From assembly GCA_009377535.1 (NCBI GenBank), contig WHTV01000023.1, positions 1 to 48,203 on the forward strand: a stretch of DNA of 48,203 nucleotides. The letters run 5' to 3'. The notes beneath the pieces are model-generated. The model had not been told where the DNA came from and did not search any database. It saw nothing but the letters and a program-made list of their open reading frames with translations. Of this stretch, positions 7,888 to 15,492 are shown one piece after another. Source of the stretch: Kiloniellaceae bacterium. Its GTDB lineage: Bacteria > Pseudomonadota > Alphaproteobacteria > Kiloniellales > Kiloniellaceae. Position 1 is the stretch's first letter, and every line of letters begins with the position of its first letter. The position numbers and the translations under genes were made by a program.

Positions 7888-8519
7888 ACACGGACAACGG
7901 CAAGAAAGACGACGAGGACTTGGACCTCCTGCTCCCATGGTACGTCAACGACACGCTGGAGGCCGAGGAGCGCCGACAGGTCGAGGCCTACCTGGAACGC
8001 AGCAGCCATGCCCGCGACGAGGTCGCGTTGCTGCGCGCACTGCGCCAGCAGGTCAAGGACGAGCAGATCGAGAACAGTCCGGGCGAGTTCGGCCTGCAGC
8101 GCCTCAAGCGCGAGATCAAGCAGGCCGGCCCGCAGCCGGGCAGCGCCGACAAGATGACCGGCAGGACGGTCACCGTGGCCAGATTCTGGCGTCCCCTGGC
8201 GGTGGCGGCCTGCATCGCCGTGGTGATCCAGGCCGGCGTCATGATCAGCCTCACCGGCGGACCCGGCAGCGATGTGGAGACCGCGAGCGGCAACGCGGGC
8301 CTCGCGGCCCCGGTGCTGCAGGTGACCTTTGCCTCCGATGCCACCGAGCTGGAAATCCGCGAGGTCCTGCAGTCGGCCGGCGCCAGCATCGCCGACGGGC
8401 CGACCGCCCTCGGCATATACAACCTGCGTCTCGTCGATGCCGGCACCACCACGGTCGAAGAAGCGCTCGCCACCCTGCGCGCCAGCGGCGACGTGGTGAC
8501 CTTCGCGGAGCGGAACTGA
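7884..8519 (+). CDS. Membrane anti-sigma factor with propeptide-like periplasmic domain
   Basis: The 211-residue product has three parts. Residues 11-60 (DLDLLLPWYVNDTLEAEER, then VEAYLERSS) are the anti-sigma N-terminal helical domain in its zinc-less form, since the Cys/His of zf-HC2 proteins are absent. Residues about 101-124 form one transmembrane helix. Residues 143-211 form a small periplasmic domain (VLQVTFASDATELEIREVL, GPTALGIYNLRL, ALATLRASGDVVTFAE). Its beta-alpha-beta-beta-alpha-beta pattern resembles subtilase propeptides and parallels residues 190-262 of the protease encoded next door. It starts inside the sigma gene stop and ends 5 bp before the protease gene. I infer that it holds the sigma factor at the membrane and that the protease senses or cuts its outer domain. 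Confidence 0.85.
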   Translation: MNTDNGKKDDEDLDLLLPWYVNDTLEAEERRQVEAYLERSSHARDEVALLRALRQQVKDEQIENSPGEFGLQRLKREIKQAGPQPGSADKMTGRTVTVARFWRPLAVAACIAVVIQAGVMISLTGGPGSDVETASGNAGLAAPVLQVTFASDATELEIREVLQSAGASIADGPTALGIYNLRLVDAGTTTVEEALATLRASGDVVTFAERN

Positions 8520-8524
8520 CCATC

Positions 8525-10156
8525 ATGTCCGCCACGCGGCCTGCCCGAGTCCCTGCCCTCCTCTGCTGCCTCCTCGCGGCCGTCCTGGCCGTCGCGGCGG
8601 CGGCGCCGAAGACGGCAGCGGCGCAGCAGGCCGCGCCGCCCACCATCGTCGGCATAGGCGTGGTCGGCTGCGTGAACTTCGGCGACCGCATCGCCGTGCG
8701 CGGCAGCGGCTTCGGCCGCGCCGGCGGACGCGCCCTGATGCTGCGCGATCCCAACGTCGGCGTGGAACTGCCGGTCAGCAACTGGACCGACCGCTCGATC
8801 GTCGCGACCGTGCCGAAGCACCGTCAGCTGGGGCGCGGCAAGTGGTACGTCCTCGGCATCCAGGAAGTGCGCAGCGGCACGTGGCTCTCCGGCCAGGGCC
8901 GCCCGGTGCAGATCTGCGACGACGAAGCGGTCTCGCTCGGCGCCGAACCGCCGAGCCGGCCCGAGCCCCGGCAACCGGATCCGCGGCGCCCGGCACAGCA
9001 ACCGGAACGGCTGCCACCAGCCCCAGGTGCGACCCCACCCCTGCCGGCCCCGCCACCCACCGCGGCCGTCGATGCGGACCGCGAGCCCGACGAGGTGCTG
9101 GCGATCGCCGCCTCCCTCGCCGATGCGACGACCCTCGCCCAGCAGGTGACCAACCTCGGCTACGCCGTGCGCTCGTTGCAGGATCTGCCCACTCTCGGCT
9201 TCGCGCTCCTGCGTCTCGGCCTGCCTGCCGGCCTCGACGTGCCGGGGGCTCTGAACGCCCTGCGCCTGAGCTTTCCGGCGACTCTGTTCGACGCCAACAC
9301 GCTTTACGAACCCGACGCCGCTTCCGACACGGCGGGCGAACCGCGCCACTTCGCCAAGGCACTGATCGGCTGGCCGGAAGGCGCGCCGGGCTGTGCGGCC
9401 TCAGTTAGCATCGGCCTGATCGACACGGCGCTGGACAGAGGGCACAGCGCGTTTGCCGGCCGCCAGGTCACCGACCGAAGTTTCATCGCCGCGGGGGTGC
9501 CGCCGGCGCCGCCCGACCACGGTACCGCCGTCGCCGCCCTGCTCGTCGGGGCGCCCGGCAGCACCGCCAGCGGCCTGCTCCCCGCCGCCCGCCTCTACGC
9601 GGCGGCGATTTTCGCGTTGCGGGACGACCGCGTGGTCGGCACCACCGACGCCATCGCGCGTGCCGTCGACTGGCTCGGCCAGCAAGGCGTGCGGGTGGTG
9701 AACCTCAGTCTCTCCGGACCGGGCAACCAGGTGATGCGGCTGACCTTCGAGCGCGCCCATGCCGGCGGCATGCTGCTGGTGGCCGCGGCCGGCAACAACG
9801 GGCCCAATGCGGCCCCAGTTTTCCCCGCTGGTTATCCGGCTGTCATGGCGGTGACCGCGGTCGACGCGTCGCTGCAGGCCTACAGCAACGCCAACCGCGG
9901 CGGCTACATCGATCTCGCCGCGCCCGGCGTCGACGTCTGGAGCGCCCGCCAGGGTCAGGGCGGCCGCTACAATACCGGCACGTCCTTTGCCGCGCCCTTC
10001 GTCTCGGCCGCCGCCGCCCTGACCCTGTCGCAGACGCCCGATGCGGCGCCGGAGACTATCCGCCGGGAACTGCAGGATAGGGCGCGCGATCTCGGCCGCC
10101 CGGGCCGCGACGACACCTTCGGGCGGGGCCTGCTGCAGCCGCCCGGCGGGTGTTAG
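8525..10156 (+). CDS. Exported S8 (subtilisin-family) serine protease with IPT/TIG-like N-terminal domain
   Basis: The 543-residue product has a signal peptide ending near TAAAQQ (about residue 34). An IPT/TIG-like beta-sandwich follows (PTIVGIGVVGCVNFGDRIAVRG to ~131, with Cys49 and Cys131 that could pair). Next come a Pro-rich linker (140-185), a propeptide-like segment (190-262) and the subtilase domain. The catalytic triad is visible: Asp300 in IGLIDTALD, His332 in PPDHGTAVAALL, Ser487 in NTGTSFAAPFVSA, with oxyanion Asn424 in AAGNNG. The frame is open far upstream of 8525, but that part is a shadow of the anti-sigma gene. Expected location is periplasm or surface. Likely substrates (anti-sigma factor or the two exported paralogs) are inference from position. 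Confidence 0.9.
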   Translation: MSATRPARVPALLCCLLAAVLAVAAAAPKTAAAQQAAPPTIVGIGVVGCVNFGDRIAVRGSGFGRAGGRALMLRDPNVGVELPVSNWTDRSIVATVPKHRQLGRGKWYVLGIQEVRSGTWLSGQGRPVQICDDEAVSLGAEPPSRPEPRQPDPRRPAQQPERLPPAPGATPPLPAPPPTAAVDADREPDEVLAIAASLADATTLAQQVTNLGYAVRSLQDLPTLGFALLRLGLPAGLDVPGALNALRLSFPATLFDANTLYEPDAASDTAGEPRHFAKALIGWPEGAPGCAASVSIGLIDTALDRGHSAFAGRQVTDRSFIAAGVPPAPPDHGTAVAALLVGAPGSTASGLLPAARLYAAAIFALRDDRVVGTTDAIARAVDWLGQQGVRVVNLSLSGPGNQVMRLTFERAHAGGMLLVAAAGNNGPNAAPVFPAGYPAVMAVTAVDASLQAYSNANRGGYIDLAAPGVDVWSARQGQGGRYNTGTSFAAPFVSAAAALTLSQTPDAAPETIRRELQDRARDLGRPGRDDTFGRGLLQPPGGC

Positions 10157-10281
10157 AGAATTCAGTGCCCGGCGAGGTCTCCGCCGCCGCACTAGCCACC
10201 GCTCCTGGGACAGTGGCGCCCCGGTCGCCGTGGCATCGTCGTGAAACAGTTCACGCCCACCCAGAGGCAGGGGAGAACGCC

Positions 10282-10521
10282 ATGTCCGGACCTTTCGATG
10301 TCGTCACCAGCCGTCTCCGAAACGTGCTGACCAGGATTGCCGCCGCCGATTCCGGCTTCGAAGATCTCTGCAGCCGCCATGCCGAGCTGACCTCCGACAT
10401 CCGCAGGCTGAACGCGCTCGAAGACGCGGCACATGCGCAGCGCGACGACGAACTGCGGCGAAGGCGTGCGCAGCTGGAGCAGGAAATGTTCGCCATCATG
10501 CAGGCCAACACGCGAGTCTGA
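10282..10521 (+). CDS. Small coiled-coil protein, YdcH/DUF465-like
   Basis: This 79-residue product starts MSGPFDVVTSRLRNVLTRIA. Its heptad-like charged stretch (SRHAELTSDIRRLNAL, then DDELRRRRAQLEQEMFAIMQ) matches the helix-turn-helix coiled coil of the DUF465/YdcH group. CAGGGGAG lies 6-10 nt before the ATG. It has no signal peptide or catalytic residue. It follows the subtilase after 125 bp and may be unrelated to that cluster. Function unknown. Confidence 0.65.
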   Translation: MSGPFDVVTSRLRNVLTRIAAADSGFEDLCSRHAELTSDIRRLNALEDAAHAQRDDELRRRRAQLEQEMFAIMQANTRV

Positions 10522-10635
10522 GCCGAACCGCCAGGTGGCAGGCCGGCCGGGCAGCGGGCCCACGCCAGCTGACAGGACGCTGTCAGGGGCGCCCTGCTAT
10601 CTTTGGCACGCCTTAGCGACACAACGGGAGTCGAC

Positions 10636-11532
10636 TTGAGCGCACCGCCTGACGAACAGGATCGGCACCAGCTGGGGGTCGCCTTGGTGGTCGCATCGGC
10701 GCTCGCCTTCAGCTTGGCCGGCGTTCTGACCAAGTCAATCCAGGCAGATGTCTGGACCATCGCATCCTGGCGCGGTCTGCTGGGCGGGCTTCTGGTCGTC
10801 GGCTACGTCGCCTTGCGGGATCGCGACAAATCGCTGAGGGCGAGGTTTCGACTTGGCTGGCGGGGATGGCTGCTGGCCAGCGTCGGCAGTCTGGCCAGCC
10901 TGGCCTTCATTTTCTCCTTCAAGCTGACCTATGTCGCCAATGTGGCCATCATTTATGCGACGGCCCCCTTCATCGCGGCCGCCCTCGGCTGGTGGCTGTT
11001 GCGCGAGAGATTCAGGCGCCTCACCGGTATTGCAGCAGGCGTTTCGACGGTAGGCGTTCTGGTGATCTTCGCCGGTGGTGTCGGGACAAGCAGCCTCGTC
11101 GGCGACAGCGTTGCCCTGCTGATGACTTTCGGCTGCGCCTTCTACATGGTGCTGATTCGTCGTTTCCGCGAAACACCGGTCGTCCTGGCGGGCGGGGTTT
11201 CGGCGCTACAGCTTTTCGTTGTCGGCTGTCTTGTCGTCGACCCACTGGCAGTGACGCGACAGGACGCGATCCTACTGTTTCTGTTCGGGCTTTCCTTTGC
11301 TGTTGCTCTGGTGCTGTGGACGGAAGGCACGAAGCTGATCCCCGCCGCAGAGTCGGGCTTCCTGGGCAGCGCCGAAACTCCCTTTGCCATGGTCCTCGCC
11401 TGGGTTCTGCTGTCCGAACTGCCGCCGATGGAGAGCTTCATCGGTGTCGGCATCGTGCTCACCGCCATCATCGGCCACGCGCTCAGCGACGTCCGGCGCG
11501 CCCGGGCGCAGCGCGCCGGCGGCGTCGCCTGA
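10636..11532 (+). CDS. DMT-superfamily (EamA) transporter
   Basis: The product (298 residues from the TTG at 10636) has ten predicted membrane helices in two EamA repeats, for example LGVALVVASALAFSLAGVLT, ANVAIIYATAPFIAAALGW and the second-repeat AAESGFLGSAETPFAMVLAW. The segment 'YATAPFIAA...L.W..L.E' and its counterpart in repeat two are the conserved drug/metabolite transporter signature. GGGAG lies 5 nt ahead of this TTG; another TTG at 10603 would add 11 residues. The substrate cannot be told. The gene converges with mtgA, leaving one base between the two stops. Confidence 0.88.
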   Translation: MSAPPDEQDRHQLGVALVVASALAFSLAGVLTKSIQADVWTIASWRGLLGGLLVVGYVALRDRDKSLRARFRLGWRGWLLASVGSLASLAFIFSFKLTYVANVAIIYATAPFIAAALGWWLLRERFRRLTGIAAGVSTVGVLVIFAGGVGTSSLVGDSVALLMTFGCAFYMVLIRRFRETPVVLAGGVSALQLFVVGCLVVDPLAVTRQDAILLFLFGLSFAVALVLWTEGTKLIPAAESGFLGSAETPFAMVLAWVLLSELPPMESFIGVGIVLTAIIGHALSDVRRARAQRAGGVA

Positions 11533-11533
11533 G

Positions 11534-12313
11534 TCAGCCGCGCACGCAGTCGAGCATCGGGCCGAGTTGGCGGATGCGCGTGCGGATGACGCCGGCACGG
11601 CGCTGCACGTAGCCGCCCGGCGGTTGCGGTCGCCACTCCAGCGGATTGGGCAGCACGGCGGCGAGGCGCGAGGCCTGCGCTTGCGAGAGGTCGCGGGCCG
11701 GGCGTTCGAAGTAGTGCTGCGAGGCCGCTTCAACGCCGTAGATGCCGGGGCCCAGCTCGGCGATATTCAGGTAGACCTCCAGAATGCGCCGCTTCGGCCA
11801 GAGCAGCTCGAGCGCCGCCGTCAGCGGCACCTCCATGCCTTTGCGGATGACGCTGCGCGATGGCCAAAGAAAGAGGTTCTTCGCCGTCTGCATGGAAATC
11901 GTGCTGCCACCACCGGCGCGCGCGCCGGCCGCATAGGCCTTGGCCGCCGCTTCGAGGGAGCGCCAGTCGAAACCGCTGTGCGCGCAGAAAAGGTTGTCTT
12001 CCGAGGCGATGACGGATTCGCGCAAATGAGGCGAGATCTCCTCCCAGGGCATCCAGTCGCGTCGCAGCCCCTGCCCTTCGACAAGCCGGATCAGCATCAG
12101 CGGCGTGACCGGCGGCGGTACAAAGCGATAGATCAGGATCAGTGCCAGCGGCGCCACCACAAAGACCAGCAGCAGCGCGACCAAGGCCCGGCGCAGCCAG
12201 CGCCGCAGCGTGTCCGACAGCAGCGCGGACCAGGCCGTCCAGAACGGCCGCGACGCGCTGCGCCGCCGCCCGGCAGCCGGACGCCGCCTCCCGTCGCGCA
12301 GCGACTTAGACAT
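11534..12313 (-). CDS. mtgA: Monofunctional peptidoglycan glycosyltransferase
   Basis: The 259-residue product polymerises lipid II into glycan strands at the inner membrane. After an Arg-rich cytosolic tail there is one transmembrane helix (about residues 43-63), then a GT51 domain. This domain carries VIASEDNLFCAHSGFDW (catalytic Glu105), GGGSTISMQTAKNLFLWP and KRRILEVYLNIAELGPGIYG. There is no transpeptidase domain, so it is the MtgA type rather than a class A PBP. Its ATG overlaps the last 8 bases of the upstream coiled-coil gene, indicating translational coupling. Confidence 0.94.
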   Translation of the reverse strand: MSKSLRDGRRRPAAGRRRSASRPFWTAWSALLSDTLRRWLRRALVALLLVFVVAPLALILIYRFVPPPVTPLMLIRLVEGQGLRRDWMPWEEISPHLRESVIASEDNLFCAHSGFDWRSLEAAAKAYAAGARAGGGSTISMQTAKNLFLWPSRSVIRKGMEVPLTAALELLWPKRRILEVYLNIAELGPGIYGVEAASQHYFERPARDLSQAQASRLAAVLPNPLEWRPQPPGGYVQRRAGVIRTRIRQLGPMLDCVRG

Positions 12314-14567
12314 CCGCCGATGGCTCCTGGCATCGATCGCCGCCCCAATTGCGCTGCCACTTCGTCAGCACCTTCTGCGCGGTGGCGCTCGGCAGGCGAT
12401 CGTACATGCGGAGAATCTCCGCCGTGCGCTCCGGCTCCTCCTCCGCGTCCCCGCCACGCAGATGATCGGTGAGCAGGAAGATCGAGCCGAACAGCAGCTT
12501 GTCGACGCCGACGGCCCGGCAGACGATGACGAGATCCTCGCCGCGCCCGCCGTAGGCGATGCGCTGGAGCTGTGGCGCGCGCAGGCCGGTCAGCTCGCCG
12601 AACAGCAGCTCGAAGAGCGGCAGGTTGCCCTTGCGCAGGGCCTGCACGATGGGATGGCCGGCGGCGTCCGCTTCCGCCTCCGGTCCGAGGGTGGCCGTGC
12701 CGGCGTCCTGCCCCGCCGAGCGCAGCGCCGCGCGTTGCGCCTTGCCCGCTTTCATCGCGGCCCTCGCGTCCGCGGAAGGCGGTGTGATGCCGTTGAGCTT
12801 GATCGTCTGACCGGGCTGCGATTTCGCCCGAGGCCTCGTCACCGGCGCCCTTGCCGATGCCACCGCCGCCATTTCGACGACCGGTCGCGGCGGCTCCGCA
12901 ATGGCCGGCTGCTGCACGAAGCGGCCCGGCGCCGCAAGCAGCGGCGGCGGCTGATCGACCTCCACCGCACCGCGGCGCCTCCGCAGCCACAACAGCAGCG
13001 CCAGCACCACGACCGCGGCAAGGGCGAAGACCACATAGAGCTGGCGCTGCTCGCTCTGGGACGGCGTGGCGCCAAGCTCGCCGACGGCCTGTGGTGGTGC
13101 CACGGCGATCCGCGGTGCCGGTTCTGGCGCCGGCGCTTCTGCAGCCTTCAGCTCGGCCGCTCTTTGCGCGGCTCCCAGGGTTTCCGCTTCGGCCAGGCGT
13201 CGCTCCGCCTCCGCCGCCTGTGCCACGGCGCGCTGCTCGCTCGCCGCCAGGCGCGCGCGCTCCGCCGCGAGGGCGGTTTCCAGCTGCGCGGACTCTGCGG
13301 CCCGGTCGTCCAATGCGGCGGCAAGCTCGCCCACTTCGGACTGCAGCGCGGCGACCTGGTTGCGGGCGATCCCGAGTTGCTGCTCTCGATCGGCGATGAC
13401 CAGGCGCGGGTCGGGCTGTGCCATGGCTTCCTTGAGCCGCGCCGCGAAATCCCGGAAGGCGGCGGCGTTCATCGCCGCAGCGGCTTCCGGGCGCAAGGCG
13501 AGCGCCTGCGTCGCCAATTCCGTCGGCAGGGCGTCGAGGTCGAGCCCCTGGGACTGGGCGACGACCGCACCGAGACTGATGGCCGGGACCGCCGTCTTGG
13601 GCGGGCGGCCTGGAGGCGCGGCGGCACGGGCCGCTTCGCTGCGCGCAGCCGCCAGGGCCGAGCGCGGCGCCGAGGCCACCACCTCCGCCGCCGCCTGCCT
13701 CACCGCGTCCGCCTCGCGGCGCGCAGCCGCGCCGAGCTGGGTCCGGCGCAGCGCCGGGTCGAGCAGCAGCCAGCCGCGCGTGACCGCGAAGCCGTCGACC
13801 AGGGCGACGTAGTGCGACCAGTCCCGCTGCAGCCGCTCGGCCGGTGCCGGCCCGAAGGTCGCCGCCATGTCGGTGGCGAGGGCGTGGATGGCGCCGAAGG
13901 TCTCCCGCTGACGCCCGGCGAGCGCCTGGCGGGCCGCCGGATCGCCCTCGCCGATGCGCTGCATGGCCAGCCAGAGATAGGCGTCCTTGGCCTGGAAGAA
14001 GCGCGCCAGCAAGGGACGCGCCACCGGGTCCTGCGCCAGCTGGCCGAGGCCGCCGACGGCGCGCAGGTGGTCGGCCAGCCAGGGCCAGTCCTGCGGCGCC
14101 TGGCGCCGCGCCAGCGCCTCAAAGAGCACCGGCAGCAGGAGGTCGCGGCGGCGCGCCGCCTCGTCGCCGTCGCCGGCCGGCAGCAGGCCGGGCGCCCAGC
14201 GGCCGTCGAGGTCGCGGTCAATGACGATCTCGCCGCGGTCCAGCAGGCCGCTCACGCGGCCGGCCGGCAGGTCGTCGATGAGGAGGATGCCCCGCGTCTG
14301 CAGGTCGCCCAGGAGTTCGGCCGTGCCGGGGTAGCCAAGGCTGAGCCGCCGCCAGCGCTCTTGCGCGAAGCCGTTGCTGTCGCGCTCGGCGAAGGCGCCG
14401 AAGAACCGCCCCAGCGCCTCCATCTGGGCCAGCGTCGCCTCGATGTCGCGCGACGTTACCGCCGCCTGCGCGGCCGCCGGCAGCGCCGGCAGCAGCAGTG
14501 CCCCGGCCAGAACGGCGCAGCGCGCCGCCGCCCGCCAAAGGCTTCCTCCCTCTCGCATCGACCCCAT
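12306..14567 (-). CDS. Large membrane-anchored coiled-coil protein with DUF2336-like C-terminal domain
   Basis: The 753-residue product has a signal peptide (CAVLAGALLLPALPAAAQA), then a helical N-terminal region (RDIEATLAQMEALGRFFGAF onward). A long coiled coil follows at about 370-490 (EQQLGIARNQVAALQSEVGE, LETALAAERARLAASEQRA). One membrane helix sits near 515-535 (YVVFALAAVVVLALLLW) before RRRR, so the tail should face the cytosol. The last ~110 residues (IVQALRKGNLPLFELLFGEL to SATAQKVLTKWQRN) look like the repeat seen at the end of alphaproteobacterial DUF2336 proteins. The ATG at 14567 follows AGGTGTG. Overlap with mtgA suggests a cell-wall-related role; this is inference and the family call is tentative. 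Confidence 0.6.
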   Translation of the reverse strand: MGSMREGGSLWRAAARCAVLAGALLLPALPAAAQAAVTSRDIEATLAQMEALGRFFGAFAERDSNGFAQERWRRLSLGYPGTAELLGDLQTRGILLIDDLPAGRVSGLLDRGEIVIDRDLDGRWAPGLLPAGDGDEAARRRDLLLPVLFEALARRQAPQDWPWLADHLRAVGGLGQLAQDPVARPLLARFFQAKDAYLWLAMQRIGEGDPAARQALAGRQRETFGAIHALATDMAATFGPAPAERLQRDWSHYVALVDGFAVTRGWLLLDPALRRTQLGAAARREADAVRQAAAEVVASAPRSALAAARSEAARAAAPPGRPPKTAVPAISLGAVVAQSQGLDLDALPTELATQALALRPEAAAAMNAAAFRDFAARLKEAMAQPDPRLVIADREQQLGIARNQVAALQSEVGELAAALDDRAAESAQLETALAAERARLAASEQRAVAQAAEAERRLAEAETLGAAQRAAELKAAEAPAPEPAPRIAVAPPQAVGELGATPSQSEQRQLYVVFALAAVVVLALLLWLRRRRGAVEVDQPPPLLAAPGRFVQQPAIAEPPRPVVEMAAVASARAPVTRPRAKSQPGQTIKLNGITPPSADARAAMKAGKAQRAALRSAGQDAGTATLGPEAEADAAGHPIVQALRKGNLPLFELLFGELTGLRAPQLQRIAYGGRGEDLVIVCRAVGVDKLLFGSIFLLTDHLRGGDAEEEPERTAEILRMYDRLPSATAQKVLTKWQRNWGGDRCQEPSADV

Positions 14568-14687
14568 CACACCTGGCAAGGCTTGAGTTCTGTCGCGGGA
14601 GCCTGCCAGCGGCCCCCCGTTGCGACCCTAAAGCAACGCGACCGGAGCCGGTAGGGCAAGCCCGAAGATTCGCCGCTGTTGCGGCCT

Positions 14688-14782
14688 CCCCCTCACCCGC
14701 CCTCTCCCCGCAAGCGGGGCAAGGGTTGTGTAGCCTTGGCGAGATCGCAGATCGAGCTTAGGCGGCGCTGGGTGAGGGGGAC
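14688..14782. repeat. Dispersed nested-palindrome repeat, copy A (overlaps the end of thiQ)
   Basis: The unit is bounded by 12-bp inverted ends: TCCCCCTCACCC at 14688-14699 and its complement at 14771-14782. Inside are a CCCCGC-AA-GCGGGG hairpin and a GATC-GCA-GATC palindrome enclosed by GCCT...AGGC. Nearly the same core recurs at 39258-39368, and a diverged form at 20607-20784. The right 25 bases lie in the thiQ coding region and supply its last codons and stop. Confidence 0.8.
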
Positions 14783-15492
14783 GGCCCCAGGAAGGCGCGC
14801 AGCTCGGCCGGCTCGCGCGCTTCCAGCAGTTGCCGAGTCGGGCCGGCGGCCAGCACGCGGCCGTCGTGCACGAAGGCGGTCTGCCCGGCGATGCGCAAGG
14901 CGTCCTGCGGGTTGTGGCTGACCATCACCACGGTGAGCCCGCGCTCGTCCTGCAGCTGGCGCACCAGGTCCAGCATTTCCAGGCGCAGGCCCGGATCGAG
15001 GGCGCTGAAGGGTTCGTCGAGCAGCAGCAGCGGCTTCTCGCGGGCCAGGCTGCGCGCCAGGGCGACCCGCTGGCGCTGCCCGCCGGACAGCTGCGCCGGT
15101 CGGCGCTTCTCCAGGCCCTCGAGGCCGACCCGGGCGAGCGCTTCGCGCACCGCCTGCTGCTGCGCCGCGTCGAGGCGCAGACCGGGATCGAGGCCGAGGC
15201 CGACGTTCTCGCCCGCATTCAGGTGGGCGAAGAGATTGTGCTCCTGGAACAGGCTGGTAACCGGGCGAGCGGCCGGCGCCCAGCGGGTGACGTCGGCGCC
15301 GTCGATCATCACGCGTCCGGCCAGGGGCCGCTCGAAGCCGGCGATGAGGCTGAGCAGCGTCGACTTGCCCGCCCCGCTCGGCCCCAGCAGCGCCAGGCAC
15401 TGGCCGCGTCCCAGCGCCAGTTCGAAGACCATTTCCATGTCCTCGTAGCGAAAGCTCAGGCCCTCCACCTGCAGCATCGGCTGGTCAGGCAT
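14758..15492 (-). CDS. thiQ: Thiamine ABC transporter ATP-binding protein
   Basis: This 244-residue ATPase energises thiamine or thiamine-phosphate import. It has Walker A GPSGAGKS (37-44), the Q-loop in TSLFQEHNLFAHL, signature LSGGQRQR (135-142), Walker B LLLLDEPFSALDP and the switch His in VMVSHNPQDA. Length fits ThiQ, and FQEHNLFAHL is typical of this subfamily. Its ATG overlaps the last 8 bases of thiP. The C-terminal residues PSPSPSAA and the TAA are encoded by a dispersed repeat, so the natural end of the gene has probably been replaced or trimmed. Regulated with thiBP by the TPP riboswitch at 18186-18292. Confidence 0.93.
   Translation of the reverse strand: MPDQPMLQVEGLSFRYEDMEMVFELALGRGQCLALLGPSGAGKSTLLSLIAGFERPLAGRVMIDGADVTRWAPAARPVTSLFQEHNLFAHLNAGENVGLGLDPGLRLDAAQQQAVREALARVGLEGLEKRRPAQLSGGQRQRVALARSLAREKPLLLLDEPFSALDPGLRLEMLDLVRQLQDERGLTVVMVSHNPQDALRIAGQTAFVHDGRVLAAGPTRQLLEAREPAELRAFLGPSPSPSAA

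Noticed and set aside
7856..8524. In-frame upstream extension of the subtilase
   Set aside because: It overlaps the anti-sigma gene in another frame. The proper signal peptide starts at 8525.
12210..14654. Long plus-strand open frame opposite the coiled-coil gene
   Set aside because: Arg-rich shadow with no motif. The minus strand shows a signal peptide, coiled coil and membrane helix.
14688..14757. Rho-independent terminator of the thi operon
   Set aside because: The hairpins are not followed by a T run and match a dispersed repeat family instead.
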